Source: a virus | DNA length: 37,702 nt | Virus record (IMG/VR): IMGVR_UViG_3300044637_000032 | Span: 1 to 37,702 of that record | Strand: one strand, 5' to 3' | Shown here: positions 1 through 7,021 of the stretch, piece after piece | Numbering within the stretch: position 1 is the first letter of the stretch | Layout of the letters: every line of letters starts with the position of its first letter | Translations under genes and position numbers: made by a program | Notes under the pieces: generated by a model | The model's input: the letters and a program-made list of their open reading frames with translations, nothing else | What the model was told of the DNA's origin: nothing | The model's database searches: none

Positions 1-181
1 TCTTGGCGTACAGTCTTGGGCAGCATCATTGGCAGCTTGTCTTTGGCGTCCAAGATGCCCATAATTTTTTCAACTCGATATTGTCGATATTGATCTGGGT
101 TTAAATTTTGAACTCGTTGAATTTCTTCCGTAGCCGAACGCATGTCAAAGATGCCTTCTTTGACGCCTTTGGTTAATTCAG
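1..181. repeat. Terminal 181-bp overlap, copy 1
   Basis: See copy 2 at 37522-37702. It indicates that the unique genome length is about 37,521 bp and that the coordinate start is arbitrary. Confidence 0.85.
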
Positions 182-614
182 CAATTGCTGCTTCTGGAGT
201 TGTGGCAGACCCCACAGCGTTCCATGCAAACTTCAACTTTTTGTCTTGCAAGTCAAATTGATTTTTATCAATCTCACCTTGTGTCTTTTTTTGCGCCAAT
301 TGAGCAGCAGTTGTTTCGGCTCTGGTTTTGATGATGGCAGGTATTTGTGATGCGCCGCCACCTTTTGAAAGTGAACCAATCAACTTGTTGTAGTCAATGT
401 TCCCAGTGGGGTCAATAGAAGACGCATATGCTTCTGTCAATGCGTTTTGCACACCCTCGGCACGTTGCGCAGCACCAAGCTGAAACCGAGCCAGTTCTTG
501 TGCTTGCTGACCGCCCTGGATTTGCTGAATCTGAGCGTACTCTGCCAACGCATTCCGAGGCTGGAACTCGGGCATACGAAATGACATTGCGATGTTGGGG
601 TTAACGAGTGCCAT
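1..614 (-). CDS. Internal virion / DNA-ejection protein, N-terminal part (gene continues across the window junction)
   Basis: This is the N-terminal part of the gene whose remainder lies at 36573-37702; closing the circle through the 181-bp terminal overlap gives one 520-residue protein. The ATG at 614 has an AAGGA Shine-Dalgarno about 6 nt upstream and follows the 624-1343 gene. The frame is open to position 1 with no stop. The protein begins MALVNPNIAMSF and then has a Gln/Ala-rich stretch, which is the look of internal proteins of P22-like podoviruses. Its place after a smaller Ala/Gly-rich protein and before a 623-residue one matches the trio of P22 ejection proteins (gp7, gp20, gp16), so I infer a role in the injected complex. 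No enzymatic motif is visible. Confidence 0.75.
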   Translation of the reverse strand, partial: MALVNPNIAMSFRMPEFQPRNALAEYAQIQQIQGGQQAQELARFQLGAAQRAEGVQNALTEAYASSIDPTGNIDYNKLIGSLSKGGGASQIPAIIKTRAETTAAQLAQKKTQGEIDKNQFDLQDKKLKFAWNAVGSATTPEAAIAELTKGVKEGIFDMRSATEEIQRVQNLNPDQYRQYRVEKIMGILDAKDKLPMMLPKTVRQ

Positions 615-623
615 GTTTAATCC

Positions 624-1343
624 TTATGGTGCATATCCAGTTGGACCTTGACCGCTGTAAGTATTGGCCCCAATCCCAGACGATGGTAAGCCACGGTTGC
701 CAATAAGCTGGCCCAACAATGCGTTCTGATTTTGCTGCTGGTTGTAATTCATGTACGAACCCAAGCCTTGAGTCAACGCGCTGGCACCGCCCATGTAGCC
801 AGATGCTCGGGCTTGGGCTGCTGCACCCATTGCTTGGCCTACATTGCCAGCCATTGTTTGCCCCGCTGCACCTAATTGCGCAGAAGTAGTTTGACCAACA
901 CCAGCCAAAGACTGTAATGGGTTTAAACGGGCGTTACGCTCGGTCTGGTAACGGTTGAATGCGTTTTGGTACTCCTGTGAACCAAGGTCTTGACCAAATC
1001 GTTGAATTCCTTTAAGCGTACCACCCGAAAGCAAACCACCCCGGGCAGCAGCGGATCGTTCCAAACCTTTCATGCCTTCGGACATGCGAAACGCATAGCC
1101 AGGGTCAGCTTGGAACTGCTGCATCCCAAAGGGTGTGTACTCGGACGCCAACGGAACCAGTTTGTTTAGCGCAGTGATACCAGCTTCACGAAACGGAGCG
1201 TTCAACTCAACGTTGCGCTCAAACTGCTCACGCTGCAAATCGGCAGCACGGTCGGCAGCACCGGCTTGAGCTTTAGCTGCCTTGTTGGCTGAGTAAGCGC
1301 CCAATAAAGCACTGCCTCCAATTGCGGTTGCTACGTATGTCAT
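624..1343 (-). CDS. Small ejection protein (P22 gp7-like position), DNA transfer protein
   Basis: The 239-residue protein starts with a short hydrophobic Gly/Ala segment (residues about 5-20) followed by an Ala/Gln/Arg-rich helical stretch. The rest is Gly, Ala, Gln and Asn rich (MGGASALTQGLGSYM, YNQQQNQN). This composition and length are typical of the small virion proteins that P22-like phages eject ahead of DNA. Its start overlaps the stop of the upstream cupin-like gene by 4 nt (1340-1343), so the two are translationally coupled. The next gene downstream starts about 10 nt after its stop. The assignment to the ejection set rests on composition and gene order rather than on a recognised domain. 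Confidence 0.65.
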   Translation of the reverse strand: MTYVATAIGGSALLGAYSANKAAKAQAGAADRAADLQREQFERNVELNAPFREAGITALNKLVPLASEYTPFGMQQFQADPGYAFRMSEGMKGLERSAAARGGLLSGGTLKGIQRFGQDLGSQEYQNAFNRYQTERNARLNPLQSLAGVGQTTSAQLGAAGQTMAGNVGQAMGAAAQARASGYMGGASALTQGLGSYMNYNQQQNQNALLGQLIGNRGLPSSGIGANTYSGQGPTGYAP

Positions 1344-1879
1344 GGTGATACCCCTTGTGCCTGTAACTTAGACAATTCTGCCGTGGAAGAAATCAACCCC
1401 ATCTCATCATAAGACGGCGAAATTACCTCTTCCTCAATTTTACTTAAGTCCGACTCGTTCTCAAACTCTGTGAGGTGAACCGTGGTCCATATCGTATCTT
1501 CTTCTGCGTAAACTGCCCGCTTTAAGCCTACTTCAGAAATAAACGTGCAAGGCGCTACAAAGTATTTTTCACCAAACTCAGTAAAGACTTTAACTTTTCC
1601 CTTGGAAATGATGTTCAAGTGTTGATGACGGTGAATTTTGCCAACGACAAATGAACCTTTGGGTAAAAATATCTCACGGGCGTAGGTGCTGCACCCGTAC
1701 TTTTCGCTTTTGGGTGCAAAATAATGTTTGAGAGTGCATTCTTGCGCCAAAGACTCAACAGCGCCGCTGTCAATCATGGACTGCATTTCTGCTTGCGCAG
1801 CCAGAACCGTTTCGCGGAACCACACCTTTGATGGTGCGTTTACTGCGACTTCAAAACCTTTACCGTAAGTTACTCGCAT
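1340..1879 (-). CDS. Cupin-fold conserved phage protein
   Basis: This 179-residue protein is cupin-like. Residues about 74-100 read GSFVVGKIHRHQH followed by hydrophobic strand and KGKVKVF, which resembles cupin motif 1 with metal-ligand candidates H83, H85 and H87; H135 in TTVHLTEFE is a candidate motif 2 histidine. The first 60 residues are helical and carry two cysteines (C48, C63). It sits between a 111-residue structural-type gene (1-nt overlap at 1879) and the small ejection protein (4-nt overlap), inside the tail/ejection block. A virion-associated or assembly role is therefore an inference; an enzymatic role cannot be read from the sequence. Confidence 0.6.
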   Translation of the reverse strand: MRVTYGKGFEVAVNAPSKVWFRETVLAAQAEMQSMIDSGAVESLAQECTLKHYFAPKSEKYGCSTYAREIFLPKGSFVVGKIHRHQHLNIISKGKVKVFTEFGEKYFVAPCTFISEVGLKRAVYAEEDTIWTTVHLTEFENESDLSKIEEEVISPSYDEMGLISSTAELSKLQAQGVSP

Positions 1880-2214
1880 CAGGTCACCTCACGCCCGCTG
1901 ACGCGCATGTTGATGGCGCTGGCGGTTCCAGCGATTGTACTGATGAAGCTGCCAGGATTCAAAACCTGTCCGACCAACTCGGGGAACGTGTAGACCTCAG
2001 ACGGCTGAAGCGTCTTGGTCTTGGTGATCAGGTTGCTGTTGCCAGGAGAGCCAGCAAGCGTAACCAAGTTGACCGAGATCGTGGCAGCACTGGCGCTGTA
2101 ATTGGTCGCGGTGAACTTGTCAATGATCGTGGTTACGCCAGTTGCGGTGTACTGGGTTGTTTGGCTGTTTGCGACATCTTTTGATGGCACAAGGTTTTTG
2201 ACGGTGACTGTCAT
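1879..2214 (-). CDS. Small beta-rich structural-type protein, function unknown
   Basis: The 111-residue protein is Thr/Ser/Val rich and appears to be all-beta (MTVTVKNLVPSKDVANSQ, then alternating strand-like segments), like small head-tail or decoration proteins of podoviruses. An AAGGAG Shine-Dalgarno sits before the ATG at 2214. Its stop shares one base with the start of the cupin-like gene. No catalytic motif is visible. The tail-module context suggests a virion protein, but I do not recognise a defined family. Confidence 0.55.
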   Translation of the reverse strand: MTVTVKNLVPSKDVANSQTTQYTATGVTTIIDKFTATNYSASAATISVNLVTLAGSPGNSNLITKTKTLQPSEVYTFPELVGQVLNPGSFISTIAGTASAINMRVSGREVT

Positions 2215-2226
2215 TAGGGTTTCTCC

Positions 2227-3339
2227 TTATGTTGGCGCGGTAAACGCCGTAATTAAACCATCGGTGAACGTCAACGACCCGTCTGCGCCCAAAACCGTGA
2301 TCTTTGCCAATGTGACAGAACCAGAAACACCCCCTGCACCTGAAAGCGCAGACGATGCAGGCACGTTTTCCCAGCGGGCCTGCACCGAGTCGTACTGGAG
2401 CAAATCACCATTGGCAAGCCCGGTAATCTCGACGTTGGAGTCGGTTGCACCCAAAGCCGAGCCGAATGTGGGTCGCACAAACAAGATGCCGTTGCTGGCC
2501 GCATGGACCACCGATGCCACGATGACTTTGGGGTTGGGGGCCGTAGGGACGTTTTTGGTCAGACCACCTGCAACAGCGGGGTTGTAATACAAAATCTGCC
2601 CGTCAACCCAAGCCTCTGCGCCGCCAGTGGTGTTGACTTTTTTAACCTCACCAAACCATGTGACGTAACCCCATCCATTGTTGGCGATGTTCTGGGTGGC
2701 AACACCCATAATGTATTCGCTCTGCGTTGAGGTCAACCCAGTGGCCGGTGCGCCACGCAGCCCACCAGAGGCACCCACGGTGCCCGTAAACATGACGACT
2801 TGACCCTTGGTGATAGTGGCGCTGGCCTTGACCCGGTAATAAGTTTCTTCACCAACGTGTTGGATGACCTCGCCGCTGTCCTCCATGACGATGTTGAGCG
2901 TCTTGATCGCATCGGCATCGTCCCAGTACACCGTGCCGTTGGCAAGCGGGCCAGTCGGAAACCCGTCAGGCGTGGTGTCAAATTGCAGCCACGGCACGTT
3001 GTCCTGCTGGAGCGCGGCCATCGTACCCAGTTCGTCACGGGGTAGCGTTTGCAACCCGTCAATTTGCTTTTGCAACTCGGCAATCTGGTCAAGCGCACTC
3101 TCCTGAGTCGGCTGCTTTTGAGCCGACTCAATGTCGATGACAACCTCGCCAAAGTCTTCCTGAGTGGGCATCGGTGGACCCAACTGCAAGTCGGTCAGCG
3201 ATGCCGTGTTCTGGCCGCTGCCGGTCAACACAAACAGGTTCAGGAAAAACCTATACCACTCACGCGAGATGAGTCCGGTCTTCGGGTCCAGCAAAGGAAC
3301 CCGAGGAGGCGTGATGTTGGTAAGTTGAGAAGTTGCCAT
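2227..3339 (-). CDS. Tail fibre / needle-position structural protein
   Basis: The 370-residue protein has an N-terminal region with a helical patch (WYRFFLNLFVL, residues about 28-38), a short coiled-coil segment (ALDQIAELQKQIDGLQ, about residues 81-96) and then a beta-rich, Gly/Thr-rich C-terminal half. A short N-terminal anchor, coiled coil and beta region suit a trimeric tail appendage. It directly follows the gp10-like gene (the genes touch at 3339), the position that the gp26 tail needle holds in P22. It is not clearly homologous to gp26, so needle or fibre is an inference from order and layout. Confidence 0.55.
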   Translation of the reverse strand: MATSQLTNITPPRVPLLDPKTGLISREWYRFFLNLFVLTGSGQNTASLTDLQLGPPMPTQEDFGEVVIDIESAQKQPTQESALDQIAELQKQIDGLQTLPRDELGTMAALQQDNVPWLQFDTTPDGFPTGPLANGTVYWDDADAIKTLNIVMEDSGEVIQHVGEETYYRVKASATITKGQVVMFTGTVGASGGLRGAPATGLTSTQSEYIMGVATQNIANNGWGYVTWFGEVKKVNTTGGAEAWVDGQILYYNPAVAGGLTKNVPTAPNPKVIVASVVHAASNGILFVRPTFGSALGATDSNVEITGLANGDLLQYDSVQARWENVPASSALSGAGGVSGSVTLAKITVLGADGSLTFTDGLITAFTAPT

Positions 3340-4868
3340 TACGCTGTGGTCGGGCTAAGGATAAGTTCAGCGCCAGTGATGGCAATCTTCACGGGGTCAG
3401 TACCCGACAACTCGTAAACCCGGTCACGCAGCTTGAGCGTCATGCCCAAACGCCTCCAGAACGTGCGTTGCCCATAAGTGCCGATTCGGCCAATGGGTGC
3501 CCAGTGTTCGTTAGACCATGTGTGCCCACCGTCATCACTCCATCGCAACATGACTTGGGGGGTAATTGCTGCATCCGATGGTTGGAGAGAATTGGTTCCG
3601 GCAACTGCAATACTGGCAATTGCGATGTTAGCAATTGCCGAGTTATTGCGAACAGGATAAGCAATTCCATTCAACCCAACGCCAGCCTCGCAGTTAAGCT
3701 GAAGGCTGTGTTGCGCAGTTCGTTTAAAGTTGTTTTGACCCGTAGGCAGCGCTCGCCATGTGCGCAGCCACTTTTGAATCTGCCCGTTGTCCGAATAGTC
3801 TTCAAGGTCGAATGCGTAGATGTTGCCGTTTTGAAAGTCGCCAACAATGATCTCGTTGTTAAACGCCATCTGGCAGTTGCTGCGGTGCCGTGTAAAGTCA
3901 CCGTTGTTAAACCCGGCTCTCTCGTGCCACGCCTGCGTCGCCACGTCATACACCCATGTGGTGTTGGCCGATGGAAAGATCAGCACATAAAAACTATGGC
4001 CGTCTTGTTGGTACGTGTACCCAAAAGCGTCGGTGATGTCGCTGTATTGTTGGATGTGCCACTCAACAGCGTGCGTTGAGATGCGGGTGCCCGTGTAGCC
4101 GTTGGCCCGGTAGACGATGCCCTTGCCACGGGCGTCAGAACCCAGCCAGAACACGCCGTTATCGAGTTTGGCAAGCGAGTAAGGGGATATGCAGCCAATC
4201 TCGTTAAAAGCGCCTTGGATGCGCTGTAATGGAAAGTCTGGGGTGCCTGCGTTGTACCAAACCTCGACCGAGTTGGTGCCCAGCACCCAGACCTCACGGT
4301 GGTCAACAATCAAACCAGTGACTTCATCGGGAGCACCTTCGGCGCTTGCAAAATCCAGCGGGTCCACGGACAGACCGTCCAGCAGACTGGTAACCCAAAT
4401 TTTTTGACTGTTTGGCTCGTTGAACACGAAGTAGCCATCCAGATAACCCACGCTTACCGCACCAGGAAAGTCTGGGTCAGTGATCTGCTGGAACACGTTT
4501 GTTGTGTTGTTGTAGATGTAGCTTGGCCCGTTGGCTGCGATAAACAACTGAGTGCCGTTATCGGCAATGCTGACAGGGCCAGTGCCTACCACAGTACCCA
4601 GCAGTGTAGCCGTGTAGCTGCGGTTGATCTTGAACAACTGAGTGCCCGACACGACAAAAGCGGTGTTGCTGTCCGGCGCAAAATCCCACAGACCACGAAT
4701 TGGACCAGTGCCGATTGTTGCCAGTCGGCGCAAACCTGGTGCGCGGTTTAAAAACGCAGGCTCTAGTCCACCCTCGGGGATGACTTCGGGGAACAGGTTG
4801 ACCATGCGGGCATCCGCAGCGTTGACGCTGCGGGTGACGTAGGATGAACCGAGGATGGGCGTCTTCAT
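3339..4868 (-). CDS. P22 gp10-like packaged-DNA stabilisation (tail hub) protein
   Basis: I choose the ATG at 4868 because it overlaps the stop of the upstream 53-residue gene in an ATGA; this gives 509 residues beginning MKTPILGSSYVTRSVNAAD. An in-frame upstream start at 4907 lies inside that gene and is less likely. The N-terminus followed by RMVNLFPEVI, and many short beta-strand repeats, match the P22 gp10 family (known size about 470 residues). Those proteins form a hexameric tail ring that seals the portal after packaging. Its order after gp4 is the same as in P22. Confidence 0.85.
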   Translation of the reverse strand: MKTPILGSSYVTRSVNAADARMVNLFPEVIPEGGLEPAFLNRAPGLRRLATIGTGPIRGLWDFAPDSNTAFVVSGTQLFKINRSYTATLLGTVVGTGPVSIADNGTQLFIAANGPSYIYNNTTNVFQQITDPDFPGAVSVGYLDGYFVFNEPNSQKIWVTSLLDGLSVDPLDFASAEGAPDEVTGLIVDHREVWVLGTNSVEVWYNAGTPDFPLQRIQGAFNEIGCISPYSLAKLDNGVFWLGSDARGKGIVYRANGYTGTRISTHAVEWHIQQYSDITDAFGYTYQQDGHSFYVLIFPSANTTWVYDVATQAWHERAGFNNGDFTRHRSNCQMAFNNEIIVGDFQNGNIYAFDLEDYSDNGQIQKWLRTWRALPTGQNNFKRTAQHSLQLNCEAGVGLNGIAYPVRNNSAIANIAIASIAVAGTNSLQPSDAAITPQVMLRWSDDGGHTWSNEHWAPIGRIGTYGQRTFWRRLGMTLKLRDRVYELSGTDPVKIAITGAELILSPTTA

Positions 4869-5026
4869 GCTGTACCTATCCTTCGTAAGCCTTTGCCGGT
4901 AGTCCAAACAGTCTTACCGACACGCACGTTGATTGCAGAACCAAGATATTTTTCCAGCATCACGTTGTACACGCGACCCAAACGAATGCACAATTCGAAT
5001 TTACGGGAACGAAATGTGAATTCCAT
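4865..5026 (-). CDS. Small basic protein (53 aa), unknown function
   Basis: A short frame starts with ATG at 5026, two bases after the gp4-like stop, and ends in a TGA that overlaps the gp10-like ATG. It encodes MEFTFRSRKFELCIRLGR and continues to a basic C-terminus (TTGKGLRRIGTA). The tight fit on both sides argues that it is translated. The protein is Arg/Lys rich with one Cys and no recognisable motif. A tail-assembly accessory role is possible only by location. Confidence 0.55.
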   Translation of the reverse strand: MEFTFRSRKFELCIRLGRVYNVMLEKYLGSAINVRVGKTVWTTGKGLRRIGTA

Positions 5027-5028
5027 GA

Positions 5029-5739
5029 TCAGAAGTTACCGGCGTAGATGTTGAACCGCTGACGATTTGCCACCACAGCGTAGGGCAGACTCATCACATC
5101 ATATGGGTTGTTGATGCGCTTGAGGTTACGCTTGCTTGTCATGGCGATGCGCTGCACCTGTGGGCTTGGCTCCACGCCAAACTCAGGGGCCATCTCCATT
5201 GCCAAGTTGTAGGCAAACGCCCGCATATAACCTGGTGGAAAGAACAACTCGGTCGCCAGTGTGGCAGGCTGCGTCAACTCTTGCACCGAGATGAAGTGCC
5301 ACTCCAGCAACTGCGTTGGCCGAGGGTAGATGTACATCTCCACGTTGGGGAACGTGTTGTTGATGAAGATGACCTGCGGGAAGGTCGATGTCGAGGTCTT
5401 AACAGCGATGCCGTTGTACTGATCTTGGTTGATGATTTTGATGCCATACGACACGCCGCTGGGGGCGCGGAAGTAGGTGCCATCATCAAGTTGGATTGGG
5501 CGGTTGCCCACAAAATCACCAGAGGGGCCAAGGGTCTGCTTGATCTGGCCCACGGGCCAGTTGAACACTTGGTCTTGGGTGCAGAACACAGATAGGCGCT
5601 CGGTGTTCCACGAGTCGATCATCTGGTTCATTGCAGTCAAGCCGTCTTGACTGGTAGCCGCTGACGGGGTTTCACCTTCGGCAAGAACACCAAGCAGCCT
5701 AAGTGCTCGATTGATTTGATCCCCCGCTGTGTAACTCAT
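5029..5739 (-). CDS. P22 gp4-like tail accessory / head-completion protein
   Basis: The 236-residue protein begins MSYTAGDQINRALRLLGV and contains ALTAMNQMIDSWN-type helices, a pattern I recognise from the P22 gp4 (packaged-DNA stabilisation) family. In P22, gp4 binds the portal ring and gp10 then binds gp4; here the gp10-like gene follows after one 53-residue gene. P22 gp4 is 166 residues and this protein is longer, with an extra beta-rich central part. The ATG overlaps the stop of the GIY-YIG gene (5736-5739). Confidence 0.85.
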   Translation of the reverse strand: MSYTAGDQINRALRLLGVLAEGETPSAATSQDGLTAMNQMIDSWNTERLSVFCTQDQVFNWPVGQIKQTLGPSGDFVGNRPIQLDDGTYFRAPSGVSYGIKIINQDQYNGIAVKTSTSTFPQVIFINNTFPNVEMYIYPRPTQLLEWHFISVQELTQPATLATELFFPPGYMRAFAYNLAMEMAPEFGVEPSPQVQRIAMTSKRNLKRINNPYDVMSLPYAVVANRQRFNIYAGNF

Positions 5740-6278
5740 TGGGAATCTCCTTTTGATTGTTTAAAGGCAGCGCGTTTATTTCCAATCAAGGACGCTGAAA
5801 TCTTAGCGCGTTCTTCAACCGAAAACACACGCGCTTTGGCTCGATCACTTAGCAATTTGCGTTGAGCATCGGTGACCGTAGAAACGCCCTTTTTTGCCAA
5901 CGAAATGTTTCGCTTATGTTCTTCAGAAAATCCGCGTTTTTTGGCAGACTCGCTCATCTTAGCCCGAGTCTCTGGGGAGTGTTTTGTACCCAGTGGTGAA
6001 TTTGCTATTGGGCGACCATTGTACGCAGGCCGGAAAAAATCAATCCAAAATTGTTCGCGGTCAATTAGTGAGTCTTTGTTTTCAACAAACTGCACAATTT
6101 CCCAATCAAATGCGTCTGAACCGTATTTTGCATACGCACGCTGCAAACGGGTGCTGTGGTGGCACTTTTTGACCAGCGCATTTCGATGGGCACGCCATCT
6201 GCGACTTACAGCAACGGCTGAACCAACGTACATGTCTCGTGTGACGTTGTTTACTATTGCGTAGATCGCAGAAGCCAT
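5736..6278 (-). CDS. GIY-YIG homing endonuclease with NUMOD3-type repeats
   Basis: The 180-residue protein has a GIY-YIG nuclease domain: AIYAIVN (residues 4-10) and DMYVGS (15-20) are the two strands of the signature, R27 and R29 lie in the following helix, E75 in LIDREQFW is the candidate metal-binding Glu, and AYNGRP near 85-90 is typical. The C-terminal half has three NUMOD3-like DNA-binding units (KHSPETRAKMSES, GFSEEHKRNIS, VFSVEERAKISAS). These are hallmarks of free-standing phage homing endonucleases. It fits the late operon without loose ends: 1 nt after the 78-residue gene and 4-nt overlap with the gp4-like gene. I expect it to be a mobile passenger with no virion role. Confidence 0.92.
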   Translation of the reverse strand: MASAIYAIVNNVTRDMYVGSAVAVSRRWRAHRNALVKKCHHSTRLQRAYAKYGSDAFDWEIVQFVENKDSLIDREQFWIDFFRPAYNGRPIANSPLGTKHSPETRAKMSESAKKRGFSEEHKRNISLAKKGVSTVTDAQRKLLSDRAKARVFSVEERAKISASLIGNKRAAFKQSKGDSQ

Positions 6279-6279
6279 G

Positions 6280-6516
6280 TTACTTCCCTTCGGATTCGTC
6301 GCTTGCCAGCGTGTCGCTGTTGGGCTGTTCGATGGATTGATCGGTCACTTTGCGAGTGTACTTGCGCTTTGGCGCTTCGACTACCGGCTCGGGTGCCACC
6401 TCGACAGGTGTGGCAGGATTGTACCGTGTCCAGCCGTTTTTTTCATCCATCTCAATTTCAGCTTCGTTGGTGGCAACTTTGGCACCAAACTCAGGGTGTA
6501 CAAGGACAATGTTCAT
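6280..6516 (-). CDS. Small acidic/basic tail-ended protein, unknown
   Basis: The 78-residue protein begins MNIVLVHPEFGAKVA, continues with a MDEKNGWTRY segment, and ends in a Pro/Glu stretch, a basic patch (KRKYTRKV) and an acidic Ser-rich tail. A GGAG Shine-Dalgarno precedes the ATG at 6516. Similar small proteins sit after capsid genes in other podoviruses, but I know no function. Its start lies just downstream of the UUCG hairpin at 6532-6555, so its expression is probably lower than that of the capsid genes. Confidence 0.6.
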   Translation of the reverse strand: MNIVLVHPEFGAKVATNEAEIEMDEKNGWTRYNPATPVEVAPEPVVEAPKRKYTRKVTDQSIEQPNSDTLASDESEGK

Positions 6517-6531
6517 TTAAATCTCCATGTG

Positions 6532-6555
6532 AAAACGGGGCCGAAGCCCCGTTTT
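6532..6555 (-). terminator. UUCG-capped hairpin after the decoration gene
   Basis: On the minus strand a 10-bp perfect stem, AAAACGGGGC / GCCCCGTTTT, closes a TTCG loop. The C(UUCG)G cap is known to be unusually stable. The 3' arm ends in four T, so this is a plausible intrinsic terminator or attenuator. It lies between the 131-residue decoration-like gene (stop 6572) and the next gene (start 6516). Confidence 0.75.
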
Positions 6556-6571
6556 ACCAGTTGCCTAAAAA

Positions 6572-6967
6572 TTAAGCAACGCGATACAGCGTCCAAGTAC
6601 CTGCGCCGGTTTTACGGGCGAGGAATCGGGCCGATGTAGCAGCGGCAACAGCGGCTGCGCCAACGATGGTCCAGCCAGTGCCGACCACAACAGTGGCAGC
6701 ATTGGTTGCACCAATGTTGATGATGCCGAACTCAAACGCCGCGTTCACTTTTTGTGCGCTGGTAATGTCGGCTTCCAACAGTGCCACGGTGGGCAAAGTC
6801 AGGTTGACAGCAGCGCCGTCATATGTGAACAGACCATTTGACAGTTGAGCAGCGGTCAAAGTTGCTGCGGCTGTCAGTGCTGTGGGGGCACCTTGAACCG
6901 TCAGGTTAGCTTCGCCAAGGTTGCCGTCACCGAGTTGGTAACCGCCTGCGCCATTAGGGAGAGACAT
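6572..6967 (-). CDS. Decoration-like small capsid protein
   Basis: The 131-residue protein is Ala/Thr/Gly/Val rich and appears all-beta (MSLPNGAGGYQLGDGNLGEA, later ATSARFLARKTGAGTWTLYR). It follows the coat gene, has a strong AAGGAAA Shine-Dalgarno and is followed by a stable hairpin, the arrangement expected for an abundant capsid protein. Size and composition suit a capsid-binding decoration protein. I cannot name a specific family, and a minor head protein is the alternative. Confidence 0.6.
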   Translation of the reverse strand: MSLPNGAGGYQLGDGNLGEANLTVQGAPTALTAAATLTAAQLSNGLFTYDGAAVNLTLPTVALLEADITSAQKVNAAFEFGIINIGATNAATVVVGTGWTIVGAAAVAAATSARFLARKTGAGTWTLYRVA

Positions 6968-6994
6968 GATAATTTCCTTTCAGATTGATTTGAG

Positions 6995-7017
6995 AACGGG
7001 GGCCGAAGCCCCCGGTT
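6995..7017 (-). terminator. UUCG-capped hairpin after the coat gene
   Basis: On the minus strand GGGGGC-TTCG-GCCCCC forms a 6-bp all-GC stem (6998-7013) with the C(UUCG)G cap; flanking GAAC/GTTC can extend it past a one-base bulge. It lies 5 nt after the coat stop at 7022 and ahead of the decoration gene. The U-tract is poor, so I read it as an attenuator or an mRNA 3'-end stabiliser rather than a full terminator. Confidence 0.65.
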
Positions 7018-7021
7018 CGAT

